Shown in pieces: positions 1 through 6,438 of a DNA stretch of 27,812 nucleotides (position 1 is the first letter of the stretch; every line of letters begins with the position of its first letter). Made by a program: the position numbers and the translations under genes. The stretch covers positions 1 through 27,812 of the forward strand of contig DEKQ01000160.1 in assembly GCA_002353975.1 (NCBI GenBank). The letters are read 5' to 3'. The DNA is from Prevotellaceae bacterium UBA2718 (lineage in GTDB: Bacteria; Bacteroidota; Bacteroidia; Bacteroidales; Bacteroidaceae). The notes beneath the pieces were generated by a model. That model saw nothing but the letters and a program-made list of their open reading frames with translations, did not search any database and was not told the origin of the DNA.

Positions 1-47
1 ATTTTCTCGCGCGTACATTATTATAAAAAAAAGATTTCTTCTCTATT

Positions 48-72
48 TGTCTTGCCCTGAAAAACGTTGAAT
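48..72 (+). repeat. Left terminal inverted repeat of the IS
   Basis: The segment starts with TG and contains CCCT-N7-GTTGAAT at 55-72. It pairs with 1647-1671 read on the other strand, with about 19 of 25 positions identical. Confidence 0.65.
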
Positions 73-86
73 AAAAAACAACGTTT
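62..86 (+). promoter_or_regulatory. Hairpin directly before the orfA start
   Basis: AAACGTTG (62-69) and CAACGTTT (79-86) form a perfect 8-bp stem with a 9-nt loop. The stem ends three bases before the ATG at 90. Some IS elements use such hairpins to stop read-through transcripts from expressing transposase; here that role is inferred from position only. Confidence 0.4.
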
Positions 87-89
87 AAA

Positions 90-545
90 ATGGAGAAAAC
101 AGAAGATTTTAATGTATTAGAGTTACAAGAACTTGCGATTAAACACAATTGCGGTAAAAAACACACTTCATTGGCTCAAAAGAGCATGATTGTTAAGTCT
201 TATTTGTTAAATCATGTTCCATTAGAGCAATTAAGTAAAGATTTTGGCGTTAGTGTCAGGTCTATTCGAAGATGGATTAGTACCTTTGCAGAGGGAAAGG
301 TTCCGCAGAAGAACTCTCCGGATACTTCCTATGTCAAACCAAATCCGCTGATTATGCCTAAGAAGATTCAGAAACCAGTAGAGACAGAGGCCGAGGAACT
401 GGCCCGTCTCAGGGGAGAGAACAAGCGCCTGGCGGAAGCGTTGAAGATGGCCGAGTGGATGAATCACGCCAAGGACGTGATGATAGACGAAGCCGAGAAG
501 ATGTTCAACATTCCAATCAGAAAAAAAGCTGGCGCCAAACAGTAA
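90..545 (+). CDS. IS3-family OrfA (transposase N-terminal part, HTH)
   Basis: This 151-residue protein has a helix-turn-helix region at roughly residues 28-65 (SKDFGVSVRSIRRW is the recognition-helix area). A charged helical segment at about 98-125 (EAEELARLRGENKRLAEAL) looks like the leucine-zipper multimerisation region typical of OrfA. It is followed in the -1 frame by OrfB, overlapping by 91 nt. OrfA should bind the terminal repeats and regulate transposition, and it supplies the N-terminus of the OrfAB fusion. The A7 tract at 521-527 lies just before its C-terminus. The ATG at 90 follows a hairpin and has no Shine-Dalgarno sequence. Confidence 0.88.
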   Translation: MEKTEDFNVLELQELAIKHNCGKKHTSLAQKSMIVKSYLLNHVPLEQLSKDFGVSVRSIRRWISTFAEGKVPQKNSPDTSYVKPNPLIMPKKIQKPVETEAEELARLRGENKRLAEALKMAEWMNHAKDVMIDEAEKMFNIPIRKKAGAKQ

Positions 546-1600
546 CAAGGCTTGCCGCAGAGAAGGTCAAGGGTCAGACCATGGGCCTTCTCTGCCGGCT
601 GTTTGGCAAGAGCTGGCAGGCATACTATCAGTACAGGGACACGTTAAGCAGACAACGGCTAAGGGAAGAGATGGTAATCCAGTTCGTCAAGGATATACGC
701 CAGCTGGATCCCGGTATTGGCGGAGAGAAGCTTCACTACATGTATCGCGAGCGTTTTGGAGCCGACTATGAATATATGGTGGGGCGTGACAAGATGGAGG
801 CGATAATAGCCCGTAACGGCTTGAACGTGAGGATTCCCAGGCGTCGTCCCCGCACGACGGACTCCACCCACGGACTCCCTACGTATCCGAATCTGGTAAA
901 GGATATCATACCGATACGCAAGAATCAGGTCTGGGTGACAGACATCACCTATATTCCTATCTGGAATCCCGATGGCAGCTATACCTTCTGCTACCTGTCG
1001 ATGATAACGGACTGCTATACCAAGGAAATCATCAGCTGGTATGTAGGCGAGACGATGGAAGCCTGGTGCAGCGTGGAGTGCCTCATGAAGGCACTTGACA
1101 CGCTTGATCAAGATGAGGTCGTCAATCTCATCCACCACTCGGACCGCGGCATCCAATACGTCAGTGCAGCGTACACTTCGCTGCTTATCGAGGCAGGCAT
1201 CAGAATCAGCATGACAGAGAGTGGCGACCCAAAGGACAATGCGGTGGCGGAGCGCCAGAACAACACCGTCAAAAACGAGCTGCTCAAGGACATCAAATTC
1301 CGCTCTATTGGCGAAGTGAGGAGAGCTATGGAAAAGGCTGTAGCCTTCTATAACAACGAACGGCCGCACATGTCGCTGAATAACATGACACCACGTCAGG
1401 CAGCATCATCTACAGGCAAAATACAGAAAAAATGGATCAGCTACAGAGAAAAGTACATTGAAAATTTGGAAATTCAAGAAGGAGCATGTACCTTTGCACC
1501 GCAAACCCTGAATATGATTGAACGGCTTTCCGCGGAGCCTATTCAACAAAAACAAGGGTTAAGAGAGAATCATTCAACTTCTGCCAGGGATAAGGATTAA
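455..1600 (+). CDS. IS3-family OrfB, DDE integrase-type transposase
   Basis: This is the catalytic part of the transposase. Counting from the ATG at 455, an HTH_21-like segment lies at about 88-125. The rve/integrase core follows with the DDE residues visible as D163 (VWVTDITYI), D230 (IHHSDRGIQY) and E266 (AVAERQNNTVKNE). It is probably made mainly as an OrfAB fusion by a -1 frameshift at 521-527; the first 20 or so residues before that point are then not translated in this frame. The last 20 or so residues (from EPIQQKQG on) are encoded by the repeat array that starts at 1541, so the C-terminus may have been extended or altered by the repeats. Confidence 0.9.
   Translation: MDESRQGRDDRRSREDVQHSNQKKSWRQTVTRLAAEKVKGQTMGLLCRLFGKSWQAYYQYRDTLSRQRLREEMVIQFVKDIRQLDPGIGGEKLHYMYRERFGADYEYMVGRDKMEAIIARNGLNVRIPRRRPRTTDSTHGLPTYPNLVKDIIPIRKNQVWVTDITYIPIWNPDGSYTFCYLSMITDCYTKEIISWYVGETMEAWCSVECLMKALDTLDQDEVVNLIHHSDRGIQYVSAAYTSLLIEAGIRISMTESGDPKDNAVAERQNNTVKNELLKDIKFRSIGEVRRAMEKAVAFYNNERPHMSLNNMTPRQAASSTGKIQKKWISYREKYIENLEIQEGACTFAPQTLNMIERLSAEPIQQKQGLRENHSTSARDKD
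521..527 (+). other. Programmed -1 ribosomal frameshift site (A7)
   Basis: A run of seven A is read in the OrfA frame as A AAA AAA followed by GCT. Slipping back one base enters the OrfB frame (Q-K-K-S-W). It lies in the region where both frames are open. This is the usual slippery site of IS3-family elements. Confidence 0.75.
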
Positions 1601-1646
1601 GGTACCCAACAGGCATTCAACCTATGGCAGGGTTAAGGTAAAAACC

Positions 1647-1671
1647 ATTCAACTTTTTCTAGGGTAGTACA
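1647..1671 (-). repeat. Right terminal inverted repeat of the IS
   Basis: This is the reverse-complement match of the left end at 48-72, ending in ...GTACA. It contains one of the minus-strand CCCT-N7-GTTGAAT motifs. A second, inverted copy lies at 1842-1866. Confidence 0.6.
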
Positions 1672-1681
1672 TTGTCCCAAC

Positions 1682-1832
1682 GTGGTCATTTTGGTCAAGG
1701 TCATTTTGGTCATTTTCGATTTCGGAAGTGGTCATTTGCTCACTATAATAAAAATATATATTTTTATTATAGTGGCGGATTTTGACTTTCCGTTTTCGAT
1801 TTTGACAAATGACCAAAATGACCAAAATGACC
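1682..1832. repeat. Inverted GGTCATTTT repeats
   Basis: Several copies of GGTCATTTT on the left (1684-1736) face copies of the complement (GACCAAAAT) on the right (about 1804-1832). They form the intermediate arms between the outer motif array and the central palindrome. The pairing is imperfect. Confidence 0.6.
1741..1774. repeat. Perfect 34-bp palindrome
   Basis: CACTATAATAAAAATAT (1741-1757) is followed immediately by its exact reverse complement (1758-1774). It is very AT-rich and lies at the centre of the large dyad array. It could extrude as a cruciform or fold as a hairpin without a loop in RNA. Confidence 0.9.
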
Positions 1833-1973
1833 GCACCAGTGTGTACTATCCCCAGAAAAAGTTGAACGGATTTTACCTTAACCTTGCCACAGGTTGAATA
1901 CTTGCCGGGCGCTTCACTACCCTATAGAAAGTTGATTGATTTTCATCTTAACCCTACCACAGGTTGAATGCCC

Positions 1974-2013
1974 TTCTCTGTGCTTGAAAAAATATTCTCC
2001 GTGTTTGAAAAAA
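1974..2013 (+). repeat. Two tandem copies of about 21 bp
   Basis: TTCTCTGTGCTTGAAAAAA and TTCTCCGTGTTTGAAAAAA follow each other directly, just after the dyad array. No function is apparent. Confidence 0.6.
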
Positions 2014-2051
2014 AGTTGCAAAAGTATTCGTGAACCGCAATGCGACTGTCG

Positions 2052-2059
2052 TAACTTTG
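2052..2059 (+). promoter_or_regulatory. Bacteroidetes -7-like box TAACTTTG without an obvious gene
   Basis: TAACTTTGCAC matches the -7 consensus TAnnTTTG and the common TTTGCAC context, but there is no good TTTG element 19-21 nt upstream. Downstream lies only non-coding repeat DNA up to the GH43 promoter. If it is active, the transcript would cover the 22-bp repeat array. Confidence 0.4.
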
Positions 2060-2173
2060 CACTCGTTATGACGGGGGAGTACCCCTGCCCCTCGCCAGAC
2101 GTGCACCTCTGCCTTGCTTCGAGATAAGTAAGCTAACGCAAAGAAGAAAAGGAGGCCGATGCGGACAGAAAAG

Positions 2174-2297
2174 TAACTTAACCTGCGGAGGTGAGCCACT
2201 TAATCTGCGGAGGTGAGCCACTTAACTTGCGGAGGTGAGTAACTTAACTTGCGGAGATGAGCAACTTAACCTGCGGAGGTGAGCCACTTAACGCAGG
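2174..2297 (+). repeat. 22-bp tandem repeat, five copies plus a partial
   Basis: Units start at 2174, 2196, 2218, 2240 and 2262, with a partial copy at 2284. The consensus is (CC/TA)ACTTAACCTGCGGAGGTGAG. Four of the five full units contain GGAGGTGAG (unit 4 has GGAGATGAG), which is complementary to the CACCUCC near the 3' end of 16S rRNA. There are no spacers, so this is not a CRISPR array, and 22 is not a multiple of three. Apart from repeats and signals I see no gene in 1601-2475. Confidence 0.9.
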
Positions 2298-2310
2298 CTT
2301 AAAAGTGGCT
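2282..2310 (+). other. Hairpin closing the tandem repeat
   Basis: AGCCACTT (2282-2289) pairs perfectly with AAGTGGCT (2303-2310) over a 13-nt loop. No T-run follows, so it is not a typical intrinsic terminator. Confidence 0.5.
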
Positions 2311-2381
2311 AACATCGGGAGAAAGGTGAGCTGTAGGGGAGGTGTTAGAAGATGAACAATGTGTTAATAAGTATAAATCGC

Positions 2382-2412
2382 TTGTGCATGTCATGTTTTT
2401 TTCATACCTTTG
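2382..2412 (+). promoter_or_regulatory. Promoter of the GH43 gene
   Basis: The -7 box TACCTTTG is at 2405-2412. A TTG at 2382-2384 lies 20 nt upstream, matching the Bacteroidetes sigma-factor pattern. It leaves a 5' leader of roughly 55-60 nt before the ATG at 2476. Confidence 0.7.
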
Positions 2413-2475
2413 TACAGAGTTTTGTGAAAAAATACGCACTACCGAAACTTGAATAAGAAATAACAAACAACGCAA

Positions 2476-4704
2476 ATGCTCGATACGATTAGAAAATTCA
2501 TGCGATCATTGACAATCATTCTTATGACGATGTGTGTTGCACCGGGTGCATCCGCACAAGTGGTGCTGACGGATGCGGATATTGCGAATGCCTATAGGAC
2601 CACGACGTATAGGAGCCGCCTGTCGTGTCATGATCCTTCGGTGGTGCTGGATGACGTGACCTATCCTAACAGCCCGAGGTTCTATGTCTTCGGTTCGCAT
2701 CTGGGCAGGGGATATACGTTCGTTTCATCAAACTATAGGAATTGGTCGTCGTTTAAGGCGGGCGAGGAGTCTTCTTCAAAGACTAACAGCCTCTTTGGCG
2801 ACGTGTACGGCAACTTGGTGAACTATGCGGATGCCTACGGTCATCATGCTGTGCGCACGGTATTGAACTACGAGGGCATAGAGGAGACGTTCGGTGACTA
2901 TGTGGATGGCTCGGATTTTGATGCCCATGGCTGGCAGTATAGGGGGTTCAGCGTGAGGGGGAACCAGTGGGCCCCGGACGTGATATACAACAGGAGCATG
3001 AAGAAGTGGTGTATGTATATGAGCTTGAACGGCGACCGTTGGTGTTCCAGCATAGTGTGTCTGACGAGCAGCAGCCCTCAGGGACCTTGGGTGTATCAGG
3101 GTCCGGTGGTGTTCAGCGGCTTTCAGGGGCTGTCGGCGCATAATGCCTACGCGGCCTCCAACGACTGGAAATATACGGACCTGCATATAGCCACGGGTGT
3201 TACGTCGCTGCCTGCCAGGTATAACCGCGGCGGCTCGTGGGGCAGCTATTGGCCTAACTGCATAGACCCCTGCGTGTTCTATGACGAGGACGGGGTCCTG
3301 TGGATGACGTATGGTTCATGGAGCGGCGGCATCTGGATGCTGAAGCTGAATGAAGAGAACGGCCTGAGGGATTATACCTATACGTATCGCGCGACGGGGG
3401 CGAACGAGAATACTACGAGCGATCCCTACTTTGGCAAGAAGATAGCAGGCGGGTGGTATGTGTCGGGCGAGGGCAGCTACGTGAAGAAGATAGGGAGCTA
3501 CTACTTTCTGTTTATGAGCTACGGCGGCTTAGGGTCAGCTGACGGCTACCAGATGAGGGTGTTCCGCTCGCAGTATCCCGGCGGTCCATACGTTGACCCT
3601 TACGGGACGAGTGCCATATATAACTCCTATCAGATGAATTACGGTCCTTCGGCAAAGACGAACAGGGGAATGCTCTTGATGGGCGGCTACAAATGGGACC
3701 TGATGCCGTCGGCTGAGATTAGCCAGGGCCACAATTCCGCCTTTACGGACCTGGCAGGTCGCGACTTCGTTGCCTATCACACGCGTTTCAGCGATGCGGG
3801 TGAGTGGCCTGAGTGGCATGAGGTGAGGATACACCAACTGTTCCTCAATGAGGACGGATGGGTGATGGCAGCGCCTTTTGAGTTCAGCGGACAGACGGTG
3901 ACGAACGACGATATAGCCTCGGTGGAGAGTATCGCGGAGAGCGAGGTGGCGGGCGATTATCAGTTCATCAGGCATCAGTATAACCAGAACTATGCCGTTA
4001 AGGCGTATAAGACTCCTGATAACGTGCGGCTGACCTCTGACTATCGCATAATGAATGCTTCCGGTCAGGATATAGGCACGTGGCAAAAGGGTGTGGCGTC
4101 TGACTTCGTGACGCTGGTGATAAGCGGGGTGACGTATAAGGGCGTGCTGGTGAGGCAGGTGATGGATTACAGCAATATCAACAGCCTGTGTATCTGCGCC
4201 GTGTCATCGTCCAGCGGAAGCCTGAACATAGGTCAGAACAACTTCACGTATCAGCAGCAGATATGGCTGTCGAAGGCCGACTATAAGGCTGCGATAAAAT
4301 ATACGAAAGACAATCTCAACATGCCTGCAGCCAACGGCGCCACGGTGAAGAGTAACCTGACGCTGCCTACGAAAGGCTATCTTGGCACGGATGTTGCTTG
4401 GAGTTCAAGTGACGAGAGCGTGATGACGAGCAACGGAGTGGTGAGAGGAAGCGGTTCGGTGACGCTGACCTGCAGCATCAGGAAGGATGGGTATGAGTAT
4501 AACCGCAGCATAAGCCTGAACGTAGCCGGCGCCACGGGGATAAGGAATGTGACGGGTGATGCAGCGATAGAGTCACAGCACACGAGTAAGGGGGCTGGCG
4601 GAAGATGGAACGGGAAGACCTATGACCTGAGAGGACGCGAGGTAGGCGAGAATTACAGGGGCATAGTCATAAAGAACGGCAGGAAAGTGAAGAGTGAAAA
4701 GTGA
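2476..4704 (+). CDS. Secreted GH43-family glycoside hydrolase (arabinanase-like) with Ig-like domain
   Basis: This 742-residue exported enzyme is predicted to hydrolyse arabinan- or xylan-type side chains outside the cytoplasm. A signal peptide covers about residues 1-27 (hydrophobic 10-22, then GASA-Q). The five-bladed GH43 propeller occupies about 48-470, with the catalytic triad visible as D53 (CHDPSVV), D264 (CIDPCVF) and E332 (SGEGSYV). H419 (SQGHNSAF) is in the position of the conserved histidine. A beta domain follows (about 480-595), then a bacterial Ig-like segment (about 600-690; WSSSDESVMTSNGVV). The C-terminus carries a YDLRGREV ... GIVIKNGRKV motif, common on secreted Bacteroidetes proteins and perhaps a sorting signal. 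No SusC/SusD pair is beside it. The stop codon lies inside a heptamer repeat, so the last residues (KVKSEK) come from repeat DNA. Confidence 0.88.
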   Translation: MLDTIRKFMRSLTIILMTMCVAPGASAQVVLTDADIANAYRTTTYRSRLSCHDPSVVLDDVTYPNSPRFYVFGSHLGRGYTFVSSNYRNWSSFKAGEESSSKTNSLFGDVYGNLVNYADAYGHHAVRTVLNYEGIEETFGDYVDGSDFDAHGWQYRGFSVRGNQWAPDVIYNRSMKKWCMYMSLNGDRWCSSIVCLTSSSPQGPWVYQGPVVFSGFQGLSAHNAYAASNDWKYTDLHIATGVTSLPARYNRGGSWGSYWPNCIDPCVFYDEDGVLWMTYGSWSGGIWMLKLNEENGLRDYTYTYRATGANENTTSDPYFGKKIAGGWYVSGEGSYVKKIGSYYFLFMSYGGLGSADGYQMRVFRSQYPGGPYVDPYGTSAIYNSYQMNYGPSAKTNRGMLLMGGYKWDLMPSAEISQGHNSAFTDLAGRDFVAYHTRFSDAGEWPEWHEVRIHQLFLNEDGWVMAAPFEFSGQTVTNDDIASVESIAESEVAGDYQFIRHQYNQNYAVKAYKTPDNVRLTSDYRIMNASGQDIGTWQKGVASDFVTLVISGVTYKGVLVRQVMDYSNINSLCICAVSSSSGSLNIGQNNFTYQQQIWLSKADYKAAIKYTKDNLNMPAANGATVKSNLTLPTKGYLGTDVAWSSSDESVMTSNGVVRGSGSVTLTCSIRKDGYEYNRSISLNVAGATGIRNVTGDAAIESQHTSKGAGGRWNGKTYDLRGREVGENYRGIVIKNGRKVKSEK

Positions 4705-4734
4705 AGAGTGAAAAGTGAAGAGTGAAGAGTGAAG
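4686..4734 (+). repeat. Heptamer tandem repeat AGTGAA(G/A), seven copies
   Basis: Seven exact-period copies run from inside the 3' end of the GH43 gene, through its stop codon, into the intergenic region before lemA. Confidence 0.9.
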
Positions 4735-4787
4735 AATTGATGCTTAAATTATAGGAATAATATAAACCATAAAACTCAGAAACAGAA

Positions 4788-5351
4788 ATGACAGTACTTT
4801 TAATTATCCTTGGTGTAGTAGTAGTGATAGCTCTGTGGGCTGTCAGCGTGTATAACGGGCTTGTGAAGCTGCGCAATAACCGCGAGAATGCTTTTGCCAA
4901 CATTGACGTGCAGCTGCAGCAGCGCTATGACCTGGTGCCTCAGCTGGTGAGCACGGTGAAGGGCTATGCCACCCATGAGAAGGAGCTGCTTGAGAGGATT
5001 ACGGCAGCCCGCAGCGCATGCATGAGTGCCACGAGCGTGAATGACAAGATTGCCGCCGACAATCAGCTGACGAGCGCCCTTGCAGGACTGAAGGTGAGCG
5101 TGGAGGCTTATCCTGACCTGAAGGCCAACCAGAACTTCATGCAGCTGCAGACGGAGCTGGCCGACATAGAGAACAAGCTGGCATCGGTACGCCGCTTCTT
5201 CAACTCCGCTACGAAGGAGCTCAATAACGGCATCCAGACTTTCCCTGCCAACGTCCTTGCAGGAATGTTCGGCTTCACCACGCAGCCGATGTTTGAGGTG
5301 GCACCAGAGGAGCGTGCTGCCGTAAGCAAGGCCCCGAAGATTGAGTTCTAA
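4788..5351 (+). CDS. LemA family membrane protein
   Basis: This 187-residue protein has one N-terminal membrane helix (about residues 2-21) followed by a long helical domain. The LemA signature is clear: VYNGLVKLRNNRENAFANIDVQL and QRYDLVPQLVSTVKGYA near 21-60, and a C-terminal FFNSATKELNNGIQTFP segment near 143. The family is membrane-anchored with the helical part outside the cytoplasmic membrane; its biochemical role is not settled. It is often encoded beside an M48/HtpX-type protease, as here (next gene, 43 nt downstream), so involvement in envelope protein quality control is a reasonable inference. I see no TAnnTTTG promoter in the 83 nt upstream. Confidence 0.92.
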   Translation: MTVLLIILGVVVVIALWAVSVYNGLVKLRNNRENAFANIDVQLQQRYDLVPQLVSTVKGYATHEKELLERITAARSACMSATSVNDKIAADNQLTSALAGLKVSVEAYPDLKANQNFMQLQTELADIENKLASVRRFFNSATKELNNGIQTFPANVLAGMFGFTTQPMFEVAPEERAAVSKAPKIEF

Positions 5352-5356
5352 CATTC

Positions 5357-5396
5357 GTTAACTTGTTAATTCGTTAATTTGTTAATTAGCTAATTT
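5357..5396 (+). repeat. Octamer tandem repeat GTTAATTN, five copies
   Basis: GTTAACTT, GTTAATTC, GTTAATTT, GTTAATTA and GCTAATTT follow each other between lemA and the protease gene. The last copy runs into the TTG start codon at 5395. Confidence 0.85.
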
Positions 5397-6396
5397 GAAA
5401 TACGTAGGCTTACAAACCCAGATAGACCGTAACAACCGCCTCAGCGTGATGTTGTTGCTGGCGTTTCCGTGCATCATCCTCGGCATGGTGTGGATATTCC
5501 TGCTCATCCTGAGTTACTTTAACGGCGGGTACGTTGACCAGTATGGGGAGGTGGTGCATGAGGTGAACATCGATGCGGTGAACTACTATTTCCTCAACGC
5601 CCTGCCGTGGGTAGTCGGGGGTGTCGGGATATGGTTCCTCATAGCATATTTCTCAAACACCTCGATGGTTCGCGCGGCCACTCATGCCCGTCCTTTGGAG
5701 CGACGCGAGAACCCGAGGGTATATAACATAGTGGAGAACCTGTGCATGACGTGCGGTATGGATATGCCGATGATAAACGTGGTGGATGACCCTCAGCTGA
5801 ATGCGTTCGCATCGGGAATAGACAAGAAGTCATATACCGTCACCGTAACGACGGGGCTGCTGGATTTGCTGAACGATGAAGAGCTGGCCGGCGTGATTGG
5901 CCACGAGCTGACGCATATACGCAATCACGATACGCGACTGCTGATAACATCAATCGTGTTTGTCGGTATTGTGTCAACAATCATGAGTATTGTTGTCAGG
6001 ATGCTGTTCAATACGTTTATCTACGGTGGCAGCAGCGACCGCAGGGAGGGGAAGAACGGCGGTGTCAGCATGGTGGTAATAATGCTGATAGGCGTCGTGT
6101 GTTGCATCATAGCCTATTTCTTTACTCTGCTGACACGTTTTGCCATCAGCCGCAAGAGGGAATACATGGCCGATGCCGGAGGTGCGGAGCTGTGCGGCAA
6201 CCCGTTGGCTCTTGCCTCTGCGCTCAGGAAGATATCGGGTAATCCCGGATTGCAGGATGTAGAGCGCGAGGATGTGGCTCAGCTGTTCATCGTGCATGAG
6301 CAGGGGTTCACTTCGGGCATACAGAGTTTCTTCTCACAGATGTTTGCAACTCATCCTGACACAGCACGGCGTATAGAGATATTGGAACAGTTCTGA
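5395..6396 (+). CDS. M48-family (HtpX-like) membrane zinc metalloprotease
   Basis: This 333-residue integral membrane protease has predicted helices at about 17-41, 68-88, 183-205 and 224-247. The zinc site is HELTH (H170, E171, H174), with the third ligand probably E256 in REYMADAGG. This matches the M48B/HtpX arrangement, in which the catalytic domain faces the cytoplasm and degrades damaged membrane proteins. The start is a TTG at 5395; an in-frame TAA lies 12 nt upstream and the next ATG (5449) would cut into the first membrane helix, so TTG is the best choice. It forms a pair with lemA, 43 nt upstream. The zinc ligands are intact. Confidence 0.9.
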   Translation: MKYVGLQTQIDRNNRLSVMLLLAFPCIILGMVWIFLLILSYFNGGYVDQYGEVVHEVNIDAVNYYFLNALPWVVGGVGIWFLIAYFSNTSMVRAATHARPLERRENPRVYNIVENLCMTCGMDMPMINVVDDPQLNAFASGIDKKSYTVTVTTGLLDLLNDEELAGVIGHELTHIRNHDTRLLITSIVFVGIVSTIMSIVVRMLFNTFIYGGSSDRREGKNGGVSMVVIMLIGVVCCIIAYFFTLLTRFAISRKREYMADAGGAELCGNPLALASALRKISGNPGLQDVEREDVAQLFIVHEQGFTSGIQSFFSQMFATHPDTARRIEILEQF

Positions 6397-6438
6397 CGGA
6401 TGCGAAACGCATACGTGTAGATTACAAGAAGAAAGGAT

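Larger units (their letters stand above)
48..1671 (+). mobile_element. IS3-family insertion sequence, about 1.62 kb
   Basis: The element carries two overlapping ORFs in the 0 and -1 frames, encoding an HTH protein and a DDE integrase-type transposase, which is the IS3-family layout. I placed the ends by matching position 48 (TGTCTTGCCCTGAAAAACG...) with the reverse complement of the segment ending at 1671. The two 25-bp ends agree at about 19 positions and give the 5'-TG...CA-3' termini usual for IS3. I see no convincing 3-4 bp target duplication next to these ends. The right end lies inside a larger repeat array (1541-1969), so the boundary there is less sure than the left one. Both ORFs look intact, so the copy may be active. 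Confidence 0.8.
1541..1969. repeat. Dyad array: eight CCCT-N7-GTTGAAT motifs around a central palindrome
   Basis: The 18-bp motif CCCT-N7-GTTGAAT occurs on the minus strand at 1541-1558, 1572-1589, 1615-1632 and 1647-1664. It occurs on the plus strand at 1850-1867 (CCCC...GTTGAAC), 1882-1899 (CCTT...GTTGAAT), 1920-1937 (GTTGATT) and 1952-1969. Spacings are 31/43/32 on the left and 32/38/32 on the right. The two arms mirror each other about 1757/1758, the centre of a perfect palindrome. The inner arms (1615-1671 and 1842-1899) are a long imperfect inverted repeat. The same motif is in the left IS terminus (55-72). Function is unknown: it could be a transposase-binding array, a MITE-like derivative or an old nested insertion. 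Confidence 0.8.

Noticed and set aside
90..1600. IS transposase as a frameshifted pseudogene
   Set aside because: The two frames overlap at an A7 slippery site exactly as in active IS3-family elements, and the DDE residues are all present.
1682..1897. Open reading frame of 71 codons on the plus strand
   Set aside because: It lies wholly in palindromic repeat DNA, its residues mirror the repeats, and it has no protein-like composition.
1936..2127. Open reading frame of 63 codons on the plus strand
   Set aside because: It crosses the repeat array, the tandem 21-mers and a promoter-like box, and I see no recognisable domain.
2174..2297. Possible CRISPR array
   Set aside because: The 22-bp units abut directly with no spacers, and no cas genes are present in the window. 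The same holds for the heptamer arrays at 24196-24297 and 24671-24747.
2352..2456. 34-residue ORF with GGAGGTG eight bases before its ATG
   Set aside because: It overlaps the promoter of the GH43 gene, has no recognisable features, and SD sequences are not a reliable start signal in this group.
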